A stretch of 64,000 nt of DNA from assembly GCF_009720365.1 (NCBI RefSeq), contig NZ_ML769312.1, forward strand, positions 1-64,000, written 5' to 3'. The position numbers were made by a program, and so were the translations under genes. This DNA comes from Catellatospora paridis. Its GTDB lineage: Bacteria; Actinomycetota; Actinomycetes; Mycobacteriales; Micromonosporaceae. Shown piece after piece: positions 8,794-17,373 of the stretch. The notes below the pieces were generated by a model, which was not told the origin of the DNA, searched no databases, and saw only the letters and a list, made by a program, of their open reading frames with translations. Position 1 is the stretch's first letter, and the number at the start of each line of letters is the position of its first letter.

Positions 8794-9558
8794 CTACGCG
8801 GGATCCGGGGCGTCGGCGGTGGTTGCCGGATCGGTGAGGAACGCCATGACGGTGTCCTCGATGTCGCCGCTCAGCAGGGTCACGCCGTGGCTCACGCTGG
8901 AGCGGATGAGCAGCTTCTTGTGCTTGGCGACCGACAGGCCGTACAGCTCCCTGGCGTGCTCGGCGAAGGTGCCGTCCAGGTCACCCGCGATGAGAATGGT
9001 CGGCGCCTCCAGTTTCGTGACGGCGGTCAGCGCGTCGGCGTCGTACACGGTGGGGGCGGACAGGGCGATCACCCCGTCGACCGGTGGGGTGGTGGCCGCC
9101 GACGCGGCCAGGGCGACGGTGCCGCCGCGCGAGGCCCCGATGACGAAGACGCGCTTGGCTCCGCCGGCGCGCAGGTGCGCGATGCCGGCCTGGGCGACGT
9201 CGACGGCGTCGCGGGAGGTGATGTCCGGCGCCAGGGCCCGGTAGCCGCGCTGCGCCAGGATCAGCGCGAACGGATACCACTGGCAGGCGGTGCCGTCGAG
9301 CTGGTGCAGCAGGACGACGGCGGTGTCGCCCGTGCCGACCTGGATCGCGGCCGTCATGTCCTGCTCGGCGTCGGTGATCGCGACCAGCGGGCTGGTGTCG
9401 TCCAGGCAGTCGAGGTCAGCGGTGTCGATCACGCGCTGGCGGGCCGCCTCGCTCGGATCGAGCGGCGCCGTCGACGGCGTGCCCGCGCCGCATCCCGTGA
9501 CGACGGCGATCAGGATGGCGACGACAAGACCGCGGGTGGCGGTCGTGATGGTTCTCAT
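8794..9558 (-). CDS. Alpha/beta-hydrolase lipoprotein
   Basis: A 254-residue protein. It starts with a lipoprotein signal peptide (MRTITTATRGLVVAILIAVV) and lipobox VTGC, so Cys is predicted to be lipidated and the protein held on the outer face of the membrane. The hydrolase fold shows VVLLHQLDGTACQWYPFA (oxyanion region), nucleophile elbow GASRGG, acid strand ILIAGDLDGTF and a C-terminal SVSHGVTLL histidine. This suggests a dienelactone hydrolase/esterase-like enzyme with unknown substrate. In-frame ATG 9573 is an alternative start. It is transcribed divergently from 9816-11129. Confidence 0.82.
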   Translation of the reverse strand: MRTITTATRGLVVAILIAVVTGCGAGTPSTAPLDPSEAARQRVIDTADLDCLDDTSPLVAITDAEQDMTAAIQVGTGDTAVVLLHQLDGTACQWYPFALILAQRGYRALAPDITSRDAVDVAQAGIAHLRAGGAKRVFVIGASRGGTVALAASAATTPPVDGVIALSAPTVYDADALTAVTKLEAPTILIAGDLDGTFAEHARELYGLSVAKHKKLLIRSSVSHGVTLLSGDIEDTVMAFLTDPATTADAPDPA

Positions 9559-9815
9559 GCCGGTGAAGACCATCCGGATGATCCATTCGGTGGGGCCGGT
9601 TGCGGAGGAACGTAAATCCCGCGGTCGCGTCGACGACGTCGTCCCGCGCCGGAGCGCTGGGCGCCGTGGACGTGCGGGCCGCGGTCGAGCGGGTCTGGCA
9701 AAGGTTGATACATCGGCGGTCAGGGTTGCACGGCCGGCCGGTCGTCGTGTCGCGCGCGTAACCTTCGTCCGTGGACGAGGACTGGAGTGTCGGCGAGGCC
9801 GGCCGTGGCGGCTCG

Positions 9816-11129
9816 ATGTCGCACGTGCTGGTGTTCGATGAATGCGTCGCCTCCGACCGTGCGGATCTGGTGGCCGACGCGGTGGGGTTCCTCGCGACAC
9901 TGCCCGGTGTCACCAAGGTCGAGCACGTCGAGCGGGAGGTCATCGAGTTCGACGCCCGCGGAGTGCCGGCCGCGCGGTTGTCCCAGGCGCTACGGCGCTG
10001 GTGGGACGTGGCCGCGGCGGAGCGGCGTCCGTGGATGGCAGCCACCGACCAGGCCGTCGAGACGGTTTACGAACTCGTCGCCGCGCACGGCTACCAGCGG
10101 TGCGGTCGGCAGCTGACCCGAGGGCTGGGCGCAGAGCTCACCCACGTCATCACCGTCGAGCATCACTTCGGCCGCGGCCGGGACGACCATGCGATCGCGC
10201 TCACCGCCGACGTCATGCTGTGTGTGCCTGACCGGCAGCATTTCACCGTCGTGTCCTACACCGGCGGACTCGCTGACCTGGCCGCGCTGACCAGCGCCGT
10301 CACCGATCGCGTCATCCCGGCACTGGACGCCGTGCCCACCGTCGACGCGATGTTGGACCAGTGGCAGGTCAAGAGCTCGATCCACGAGAGCGGCCGCCGA
10401 CCGTACTGGATGGACGAGGGGCGGCTGCACGCCCGCGTGCTGGCCTCCCGCGGCCGGCTCGACGAGGCGCGGCAGGTGTACCAGGAGGACTTCGAATGCA
10501 GCCAGCCGATGCAGCGCCCGCACCTGCTGCGGCTCGTCGAACGGCTCGGTGTGCCACCGCTGACCACGGCGAGCAGCCCGCACCTGACCGTCGCCGAGGA
10601 GGCGACACTGGCCGCATGGCAGGCGCACACGGCCACGGTGAGCAGCCGGCTGCGGGAGGTGACCGGCACTCGTCTGAACGGATCCCGGCGGTCGCTCGAC
10701 GAGCTCTGGGCCTGGCTGAGGCAGCCGCCGGACCGTCTGCAAGCGACGTTCGCCGGTGCCACGCCGTTACTCGCAGCGTCGTTCTACGGGTTTCGGACGT
10801 GCATCGACATCCAGTCCGGCAGGGCGGCGTTCGAGCCGTGGCGCCGGGTGGCGGTGGAGCTGGTCACCGCATACCTCGGCCTGGTCGTCATCCGGCAGGC
10901 GCCGCGCACGGTGTGGGGTGTCGCCGGGGACGGGGAGCTGGCGATGGTCCGCCACGGCGGCACGGGCGTCCTGTCGCGCGTGTTCACGATCGCCGACTCG
11001 GCGCCCGGCGCGCCGGTCGAGCAGTTCGATCCGCATCGGCTGCGTCGGCTGGCCGACGACATGGTCCGCTGGGTCAACGACGGGCGGTACCCGCCGTGGG
11101 TCGTCCGGCTCGGCGTGCCCGGCCCCTAG
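9816..11129 (+). CDS. Conserved-looking hypothetical protein (437 aa)
   Basis: I do not recognise the family. The N-terminal 65 residues could form a small alpha/beta domain (MSHVLVFDECVASD, then TKVEHVEREVIEFDARGVP). It is followed by a stretch suggestive of a DUF4304-like fold (VYELVAAHGYQRCGRQLTRG, HVITVEHHFGRGRDDH), then mostly helical sequence with a possible TPR-like ARVLASRGRLDEARQVYQED. There is no signal peptide and no membrane segment, so a cytoplasmic protein is likely. ATG 9816 is preferred; in-frame GTG 9771 would add 15 residues. It is convergent with the damaged DUF4132 gene, 43 bases away. Confidence 0.6.
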   Translation: MSHVLVFDECVASDRADLVADAVGFLATLPGVTKVEHVEREVIEFDARGVPAARLSQALRRWWDVAAAERRPWMAATDQAVETVYELVAAHGYQRCGRQLTRGLGAELTHVITVEHHFGRGRDDHAIALTADVMLCVPDRQHFTVVSYTGGLADLAALTSAVTDRVIPALDAVPTVDAMLDQWQVKSSIHESGRRPYWMDEGRLHARVLASRGRLDEARQVYQEDFECSQPMQRPHLLRLVERLGVPPLTTASSPHLTVAEEATLAAWQAHTATVSSRLREVTGTRLNGSRRSLDELWAWLRQPPDRLQATFAGATPLLAASFYGFRTCIDIQSGRAAFEPWRRVAVELVTAYLGLVVIRQAPRTVWGVAGDGELAMVRHGGTGVLSRVFTIADSAPGAPVEQFDPHRLRRLADDMVRWVNDGRYPPWVVRLGVPGP

Positions 11130-11172
11130 AACCGGCGGGCCGTATGGCATCCGGCCTGTCACGAGGCGGTAC

Positions 11173-12414
11173 TCACCATGCCGCCTGTGGGAACGGCTGG
11201 GTGACGCCGTGGCGCGCGAGCCATTCCCGCGCCGCGGCCACCTCGCCGGGCGGGCTTGACGCCGGGTCCCAGAGCCGCACCAGCTCCCCGCCGCCGACCC
11301 GCGGTGGCGTCACCGCGTCGTCGACGGGGTGAAGTTCGCCGCCCGCGTAGCCGCAAAGGCGGCCGTCGACCCGCCAGAGCAGGCCACGGGCCAGGGCGCC
11401 GACGACGACATGGTCCAGCACCAGGACGCGCCAGGTGCCATAGCGCCAGGGTTGCCGGGCGCTGAGCTGGCGTTGCAGAGCCGAAGTGAGGGCGGGCAAC
11501 GTCCTGCCCAGCTCCTTGGCCGACTCGCGGAACTGCTTGAGCTGCTCCGGAAGGCCCTGTTTCACCGCCGTGGGCGGCGACCCGATGGACGTGCCGGCGC
11601 CGTTGCGCCACTCGACGGCCGCGCTGGTGCCCTCGATTCGCAGGATGCCGGTGTCGCCGGGGTCCTCGCCGAAACGCTGCACACGCCGGCCGACCTCGGT
11701 CAGGCCGAAGGAGGGCACCGCGAACTCCAGCACCTGCTCGCGGGTTGCTTGCAGTGCCGACGCTTTGGCGTCGATCGCCGCGGTGATCTGCTGCGCGGTG
11801 GGCTTGTGGGTGACCCGCGCCGCGAGGCGCACCAACTGGGCCACGGCCTCCACACCTGCCTCGGTGCCGGTAAGGCGGGACAGTGCGTGGACGGCGCCCT
11901 CGGCCACCGGCCGGTTGCGCGGCCCGCCGGGAACCTTGCGCAAGTTGGCTTCCACGGCGTCGGCAAGGCCGCGGGTCAGCTGCTCGTCGGGCGGCAACAA
12001 GCCCAGCAGCCACACCAGCCGGCGCAACACCATGGAGTTGTACAGGTCGCCACGCTGCTCGCGGCCGTATCCCGTCCGGTCGCGAAGCGAAACTGCGCGC
12101 GGCAGGTGGGCCAGCGTCAGCCAGCCGAGGATGACCTCACGTGCCCTGTCCGGGCCGATCGTCACCAGCAGCCGGTGGCCCTCCTGCTCCCACTCGGGGG
12201 TGGGGGCTGCCCACGTGGGCGGGAGAGCGTCCCAGGTCACGTCAGCCGCGTGAGCTACCAGTTCGTGCCAGTCGGCGTCACCTGCCGACAGATCGGCCAA
12301 CGCCCGGTCCGCCCATGCGTCGCCTCGATTCAGCAAGGGCTGATCGAGGCCGGCCACGAACTTTTTCAAGGACCGATGTCCTTCGATTGTGGCGGTCCGC
12401 CGCATGACCGCCAC
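11173..12414 (-). CDS. DUF4132-type protein, 3'-truncated and probably 5'-frameshifted
   Basis: A 413-residue frame. The C-terminal part matches the DUF4132 pattern: QPWRYGTWRVLVLDHVVVGALARGLLWR, then PVDDAV, LVRLWDPASSPPGEVAAAREWL and GVTQPFPQA. In intact relatives the last motif (QPFKQAHREVYLL) is followed by a couple of hundred more residues; here a stop comes at once. A +1 frame after it reads EYRLVTGR, so the end looks broken. At the 5' end there is no convincing ribosome-binding site (GTG 12414 or ATG 12405), and the preceding frame (12366-12806) would join it smoothly if one G were added to the G5 run at 12424-12428. DUF4132 proteins have no firmly known function; this copy is likely inactive. 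Confidence 0.65.
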   Translation of the reverse strand: MAVMRRTATIEGHRSLKKFVAGLDQPLLNRGDAWADRALADLSAGDADWHELVAHAADVTWDALPPTWAAPTPEWEQEGHRLLVTIGPDRAREVILGWLTLAHLPRAVSLRDRTGYGREQRGDLYNSMVLRRLVWLLGLLPPDEQLTRGLADAVEANLRKVPGGPRNRPVAEGAVHALSRLTGTEAGVEAVAQLVRLAARVTHKPTAQQITAAIDAKASALQATREQVLEFAVPSFGLTEVGRRVQRFGEDPGDTGILRIEGTSAAVEWRNGAGTSIGSPPTAVKQGLPEQLKQFRESAKELGRTLPALTSALQRQLSARQPWRYGTWRVLVLDHVVVGALARGLLWRVDGRLCGYAGGELHPVDDAVTPPRVGGGELVRLWDPASSPPGEVAAAREWLARHGVTQPFPQAAW

Positions 12415-12806
12415 GACCTCGCCGGGGGTGTGCCGCCCGCCTCGAGCACGGTCGCGGCCAGCTCTTCCATCGCGACGTAGGAGGTGAACTCCCAATACTT
12501 CGCGGCGACCCCGAGAATCGCCAGCGCGTCCGGTAGATCCGTCCGGCGGCCCTCTTCGAGCAGCAGGTAGTCGATCACATAGTCGAGCAGGCACCTGGCA
12601 TCCTCGCCCGCCACCGAGAAGAGCTTCTCCGACAGGGCGACCGCGGCCGGGACTCGGAACGGCAGCTTCTCGAGCTCGATGGCGTGGCGTACCGCATCCA
12701 GCTGGCGTCCCCAATAGACATCGGCGCACGATAGTGCCGCGAGCGTATCGACGAACCCCGGAACGTCTTGGGCCAGAGCCGCGCGCTTCACGTCCTCAAT
12801 GCCCAC
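12366..12806 (-). CDS. Hypothetical protein, likely the N-terminal part of the frameshifted DUF4132 gene
   Basis: A 146-residue helical frame from GTG 12806 (no clear ribosome-binding site), with AAALSCADVYWGRQLDAVRH-like helices and ending in an arginine/proline tail (PPARSWRSCGGPPQSKD) that looks out of frame. Up to LAATVLEAGG the sequence looks natural; the -1 frame then continues TPGEVVAVMRRTATIEGHRS into the DUF4132 body. The most economical reading is one gene of about 545 residues split by a single-base loss in the G5 run (C5 on the coding strand) at 12424-12428, through mutation or sequencing error. A separate small protein with overlapping downstream gene is the alternative. Confidence 0.5.
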   Translation of the reverse strand: MGIEDVKRAALAQDVPGFVDTLAALSCADVYWGRQLDAVRHAIELEKLPFRVPAAVALSEKLFSVAGEDARCLLDYVIDYLLLEEGRRTDLPDALAILGVAAKYWEFTSYVAMEELAATVLEAGGTPPARSWRSCGGPPQSKDIGP

Positions 12807-12907
12807 CGCGGCAGTCTACCGATCTCTGGTCATCGGCTTTCCGTGATCGAGGCCAGTTCTGTGGTTGACCGGTCCGCAGCTGCGGCGACCTCGGACACCC
12901 GAGGCAT

Positions 12908-12925
12908 GGTATGGCCAGCCATACC
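12908..12925. promoter_or_regulatory. Palindromic operator candidate upstream of ABC/two-component module 2
   Basis: GGTATGGC-CA-GCCATACC: two perfect 8-base arms around a 2-base centre. It lies 59 bases upstream of the ABC ATPase start and in the 177-base divergent gap with the DUF4132-type gene. Position and symmetry fit a regulator binding site controlling the downstream operon, perhaps that of its own NarL-type regulator. No protein assignment can be made from sequence. Confidence 0.5.
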
Positions 12926-12983
12926 CTGAAGATCACAGCGCACCGTGTCGGCCGGCCGGCCTGCGCCCAGCAGGATCAATCGC

Positions 12984-13721
12984 ATGATGATCACTACTCC
13001 GGTCGTGGAGCTGGCGGATGTGCGGCGTACGTACCGCAGCGGCGACACGACGATCTCCGCCCTGGACGGCGTGTCGCTGTCCTTCGCAGCGGCCACGTTC
13101 ACCGCGGTCATGGGCCCGTCGGGTTCCGGCAAGTCGACGCTGCTGCAGTGCGCGGCCGGACTCGACCGGGCCGACGGCGGCCGGATCGCCCTGGCCGGGC
13201 AGGACCTCGGCCGGCTGCGCGAGCCGAAGCTGACGGTGGTACGCCGCCGGCATGTCGGGTTCGTCTTCCAGGCGTACAACCTGATCGACGCGCTGACGGT
13301 GGAGCAGAACGTGCTGCTGCCGCAGCGCCTGGCCGGGGTGCGGCCGGACCGGGCCTGGGCCCGGCAGGTGCTGTCCGAGGTGGGCCTGGGTGGGCGCGGG
13401 AGCGCGCGGCCCGGCCAGCTGTCCGGTGGGCAGCGGCAACGGGTCGCGCTGGCGCGGGCACTGGCCGGCCGCCCGGCGGTGATCTTCGCTGATGAGCCGA
13501 CCGGCGCGCTGGACATCCAGTCGGGCCGGGAAGTATTGGCGCTGCTGCGGCGCGCTGTCGACGAGTTCGCAACGGCAGTGATCATGGTGACGCACGATCC
13601 GGCAGCGGCGGCGTGGGCAGACCGTGCGGTGATCCTGGCCGACGGGCGGATCGTGCGAGATCTGGACGCGCCGACGGCCGAGCTGGTCGCGAAGGAGATG
13701 ACGGCGGTGACCAAGCGATGA
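12984..13721 (+). CDS. ABC transporter ATP-binding protein, MacB/LolD class (module 2)
   Basis: A 245-residue ATPase: Walker A GPSGSGKST, Q-loop FVFQAYNLIDALTVEQNV, signature LSGGQRQRVALARAL, Walker B VIFADEPTGALDI and switch VMVTHDP. The start is ATG 12984 with AGGA nine bases upstream; the next codon is also ATG. The stop overlaps the permease start (ATGA). It is paralogous to the ATPase at 6015-6767 and forms the first gene of ABC-permease-kinase-regulator module 2, which reads in the opposite direction to module 1. It powers the FtsX-type permease encoded next; the substrate is unknown. Confidence 0.92.
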   Translation: MMITTPVVELADVRRTYRSGDTTISALDGVSLSFAAATFTAVMGPSGSGKSTLLQCAAGLDRADGGRIALAGQDLGRLREPKLTVVRRRHVGFVFQAYNLIDALTVEQNVLLPQRLAGVRPDRAWARQVLSEVGLGGRGSARPGQLSGGQRQRVALARALAGRPAVIFADEPTGALDIQSGREVLALLRRAVDEFATAVIMVTHDPAAAAWADRAVILADGRIVRDLDAPTAELVAKEMTAVTKR

Positions 13722-16126
13722 CCGGCCTCGCGTTGGCCACTGTCCGCAGCCGCCTGGCCGCTTTTGTCGGCACCTTCGTCGCAGCCCTGCTCGCGGTGGC
13801 GTTGATCGGCGGCGCCGCGCTGCTGCTGTTCTCCGTGTTGACCGCCGCCCCGACGACCCACCGGTTCGACGCGGCCGACGTGATGGTCGGCGGTGACCGG
13901 CAGATCAGCCTCACGACCGTCAAGGACAAGGGCAAGGGCAAGCAGAAGACCAAGACCAAGACCGAACGCCTCGCAGGCGCTCCCGCACTGCCCCCGTCGT
14001 GGGCCTCCGCCCTGGCGAAGGTGGACGGCGTCACGCAGGTGACGCCGGACCACAGCTTCCCGCTCACCATGGTCACCGCAGACGGGCGCACCGCCGCGGC
14101 CGTCGGACACGGGTGGGCGTCGGCCGCGCTGATGCCGTTCACCGTCGCGACCGGCGCGGTCCCGGCGGCCGGGCAGCTCGCCGTCGACCCCTCACTCGGC
14201 CTGCGCGCCGGCGACCGCGTGCAGGTGGTGACACGCACCGGTGACCGGGACATGGTCGTCTCCGGTGTGCTGGCGCAGCGGCTGGCCGAGCAGCAGGCAG
14301 TGTTCGTCGCCGACGCCGACGTCGCGGCGCTCTCCGGGCTACCCGGCCCGACCGCATACGGGGTACGCGGGACAGCGTCGAAGACCACGATCGCGCAGGC
14401 GCTCGGGATCGACACCGTCTACACCGGCCCGGACAAGGTCAACGCCGATCTGCCGTCGGCGCTGCCGGACTACATCGGGGCCATCTCCATCTTCGGGTTC
14501 GTCATCGGCATCACCACGTTCGCGACGGTGTTCGTGCTGACCGGCACAGTCGCGCTGACGGTACGGCAGCGGCTGCGTGAACTGGCGCTGCTGCGGGCCA
14601 CCGGCGCGACGCCCCGCCAGCTGTGGCGACTGCTGGGCGTCGAGACACTGCTGGTCGCCCTGGCCGCCGCGGTGCCCGGCGCGCCGCTGGCCGTCGTGGT
14701 GGCCCAGGTTATCGCCGCCCGGTTCCGGGAACTGGGTGCGGTGCCCGCCCCGTTCGCCGTACGCGTCAACGTTGCGGTGCTGCTCGCAGCCACCGCCGTG
14801 ACGCTACTGGTCGCCCTGGCCAGCGCCCGGCTGGCGGCACGGCGAGCGATCCGCATCGCCCCGGCCCAGGCGCTGCAGGACACCGTCGTCGAAGCCCGGA
14901 CAGGCTGGTTCGTCCGCACGGTACTCGCGCTGACGGCGACCCTCGGCGCCATCGTGATCCTGGCGGTCGTACCGCTGGACGGCCCCTTCGGGATGGGCAT
15001 GACGTTCATCTCCAGCGCCCTGCTGCTGTGCGCCGTCGCGGCGGCCGGCCCGCTGCTGGTGCGCCTGCTCGGCGGGCTGCTGTCACGGGCGGCCGGACTG
15101 ACCGGCATCACCGGATGGCTGGCCGGGGCGTTCACCCGGGCCGAGAACCGCAGAGTCACCTCGGTCGCCGTCCCGCTGGCACTGATGGTCGCGATCAACG
15201 CACCGATGCTGCTCAACAGCGCCCTGTCCGGCGAACTGGCCAAAGAGCAGGAACGGGCTCGCACCGCAGCCGCCACGTCGGTCGCCACCGGCGCTCTGCC
15301 GCTGTCGGCCCTGCGGCAACTGAGCGGCGACTATTCGGCCACACTGCCGACCCGGCTGATCGTGGACGAGGGCGGCAAACCCGAGGACTACGCCGCGTAC
15401 GGCATGCAAATCGGTGTCCGGACCGTACTCGACCTGGGTTTCAGCGCGGGGGACTGGCAAGGCGAGGGCCTGGCCGCCAGCGCCTACCTGGCCCGTGCCA
15501 ACGGCTGGCAGGTCGGCGACGCCGTCGACGTGTGGCTACCCGACGGGTACGCGACGCAGCTGCCGCTGACCGGGATCTTCGAGTACAGCCGCGGCTTCGG
15601 CGACCTGATCGCCCCGGCCCGGCTGGTCGCCGAACACGACCCCCGCGGAGTGGTCACCAGCATCGCCTACCAGGGCGATCTGACGATCCCGGGAATGCGC
15701 GTCACGCCCGCCCAGGCGCAACTCGCCGGGGACGCCGACGAACGCCAGGGCGCCTGGGAGATCATGATCGCGGTGTCGCTCGGGTTCACCGCCATCGCGG
15801 TGCTCAACACGTTCGCCGTCGCGGCCGCCGCCCGCCGCTCGCAACTGGCCCAGCTACGGCTGCTCGGGGCGACCCCGCGGCAGCTGCGCCGGATGACCGC
15901 CCGCGAGGCGGTCGTCGCGACCACCGTCGGGCTGCTGCTCGGGATCACCGTCACCACGGTCGTCGTCGCCGCCTTCAGCACCGCGCAGGACGGCACGCTG
16001 CGGCTGATCGTCGACCCGGCCGCCTACGCGAGGCTGCTCGCCGCGGTGGGCGTCCTGGGCCTGGCCGCCGGCACCCTGCCCGCCCGGCTGGTGCTGCGCT
16101 CGGTCCGACCGGTCGGCGAGCGCTGA
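13718..16126 (+). CDS. FtsX-domain ABC transporter permease (module 2)
   Basis: An 802-residue permease: an N-terminal helix (about 10-40), a large extracytoplasmic part, then a first FtsX block with the cytoplasmic loop RQRLRELALLRATGATPRQL. Further membrane helices and a second extracytoplasmic domain follow, and then the second FtsX block with RRSQLAQLRLLGATPRQLRR. The early extracytoplasmic region carries a lysine-rich low-complexity tract (KDKGKGKQKTKTKTE, about residues 69-83), unusual in this Arg-rich genome. It is nearly twice the length of the paralogue at 4696-6018. It probably works with the ATPase at 12984 in exporting or detaching an envelope-active molecule, under control of the kinase/regulator pair downstream. 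Confidence 0.9.
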   Translation: MTGLALATVRSRLAAFVGTFVAALLAVALIGGAALLLFSVLTAAPTTHRFDAADVMVGGDRQISLTTVKDKGKGKQKTKTKTERLAGAPALPPSWASALAKVDGVTQVTPDHSFPLTMVTADGRTAAAVGHGWASAALMPFTVATGAVPAAGQLAVDPSLGLRAGDRVQVVTRTGDRDMVVSGVLAQRLAEQQAVFVADADVAALSGLPGPTAYGVRGTASKTTIAQALGIDTVYTGPDKVNADLPSALPDYIGAISIFGFVIGITTFATVFVLTGTVALTVRQRLRELALLRATGATPRQLWRLLGVETLLVALAAAVPGAPLAVVVAQVIAARFRELGAVPAPFAVRVNVAVLLAATAVTLLVALASARLAARRAIRIAPAQALQDTVVEARTGWFVRTVLALTATLGAIVILAVVPLDGPFGMGMTFISSALLLCAVAAAGPLLVRLLGGLLSRAAGLTGITGWLAGAFTRAENRRVTSVAVPLALMVAINAPMLLNSALSGELAKEQERARTAAATSVATGALPLSALRQLSGDYSATLPTRLIVDEGGKPEDYAAYGMQIGVRTVLDLGFSAGDWQGEGLAASAYLARANGWQVGDAVDVWLPDGYATQLPLTGIFEYSRGFGDLIAPARLVAEHDPRGVVTSIAYQGDLTIPGMRVTPAQAQLAGDADERQGAWEIMIAVSLGFTAIAVLNTFAVAAAARRSQLAQLRLLGATPRQLRRMTAREAVVATTVGLLLGITVTTVVVAAFSTAQDGTLRLIVDPAAYARLLAAVGVLGLAAGTLPARLVLRSVRPVGER

Positions 16127-16128
16127 TC

Positions 16129-17373
16129 ATGGCGTCGCCGACCGCCGTTACACTCCGCATGGTGCGTACCGCGAAGTCCCTGGCCTATCTCGTGACCAGC
16201 CTGGTCGCCGGCCCGGCCGGGTTCGTCTGGACGCTGCTCACCACCGTGCTGACGGCGGTCGGCGCCATCACCGCGCTGGGTGCGCCGGTTTTCGTCGGCG
16301 TCACCTGGCTCGACCGGTGCCTGGCGGATCTGGAGCGGCGACGGGCGGCATGGGTGCTCGGCGCGCCGATCCCCTCGCCGTACCTGCCGATCAGCGGACC
16401 TGTCCACGCGCGGGTCCGCCAGATCGCCGCGCAGCCCGCCACGTGGCGTGACATGGCCTGGTTCCTCGTGCTCCTCCCGCTCGGCCTGACCCTCGGCGTC
16501 GCGGCGGTGGTCAGCACCGTGGTCACCGCCGCAGCCCTGACGGCACCGGCGTGGGCCTGGTCCGTTCCGCAACGCCGTGCCCACCCTCTCGTCCAGCAGG
16601 CCATGGGCACCCCCGGCGGCCGGCTGCTGATCGCGGTCGCCGCGATCGCCCTGATCCCGGTCGCCTCGTGGCTGGTGCGTCGGCTGGCGTCGGTGCAAGT
16701 CCAGGTCGCGCAACTGCTGCTCGCCCCGGGCGAGCACGGGCGCCTGATCCGGCGCGCCGAGCAACTGGCCGCCACCAGGGCCCGGGTCGTCGACGCGCAG
16801 GCGGCCGAACTGCGCCGGATCGAACGGGACCTGCACGACGGCGCACAGGCCAGGATCGTCGCAGCCGGGATGACCCTGGCCCTGGCCGAACGCCGCGCCC
16901 GCACCGGCGCCGCCGTGCTGGACGACCTGTCCACAGCCCGCCGCCAACTCGACGAGGCCCTGGCCGACCTGCGCCGCCTCGTCCGCGGCATCCACCCGCC
17001 GATCCTCACCGACCGCGGGCTGGCCGCGGCACTGAGCGCGCTGGCCGCAGACTGCCCCGTCCCGGTGACCGTCACGGTCACCGTGCCCGATCGGCTCACC
17101 CCGGCAGTAGAGTCCGCCGCGTACTTCGTCGTCGCCGAAGGCCTGGCCAACGCCGTCAAACACGCGTCCGCGCAGTCCTGCACCGTGACCGTGACCCGCG
17201 GCCAGCGCCTGGTCGTCGAGGTCGCCGACGACGGCTCCGGAGGGGCCGATCCCGCCGGTTCCGGTCTCGACGGGCTGCGCCGCCGCATCGAAGCCCTGGA
17301 CGGCACGCTCACCGTCTCCAGTCCCCCCGGCGGGCCGACCCGCCTCACCGCGGAGGTGCCATGCGCATCGTGA
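16129..17373 (+). CDS. NarL-class sensor histidine kinase (module 2)
   Basis: A 414-residue kinase, with ATG 16129 placed two bases after the permease stop. Hydrophobic segments lie at about 20-60, 110-140 and 165-185. HisKA_3 contains RRIERDLHDGAQARIVAAGM (His near 236), then DLRRLVRGIHPPILTDRGL and the HATPase motifs AEGLANAVKHASA and DDGSGGADPAGSGLDGLRRR. The phosphoacceptor motif is identical to that of the module 1 kinase. The stop overlaps the response regulator start by 13 bases, which fits coupled translation. The upstream open frame extends far into the permease gene but only as antiphase sequence. Confidence 0.92.
   Translation: MASPTAVTLRMVRTAKSLAYLVTSLVAGPAGFVWTLLTTVLTAVGAITALGAPVFVGVTWLDRCLADLERRRAAWVLGAPIPSPYLPISGPVHARVRQIAAQPATWRDMAWFLVLLPLGLTLGVAAVVSTVVTAAALTAPAWAWSVPQRRAHPLVQQAMGTPGGRLLIAVAAIALIPVASWLVRRLASVQVQVAQLLLAPGEHGRLIRRAEQLAATRARVVDAQAAELRRIERDLHDGAQARIVAAGMTLALAERRARTGAAVLDDLSTARRQLDEALADLRRLVRGIHPPILTDRGLAAALSALAADCPVPVTVTVTVPDRLTPAVESAAYFVVAEGLANAVKHASAQSCTVTVTRGQRLVVEVADDGSGGADPAGSGLDGLRRRIEALDGTLTVSSPPGGPTRLTAEVPCAS

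Noticed and set aside
14623-16128. Upstream extension that would make the module 2 kinase over 900 residues
   Set aside because: The extension is out-of-phase permease sequence, Arg/Gly-rich. The true start is ATG 16129, directly after the permease stop.
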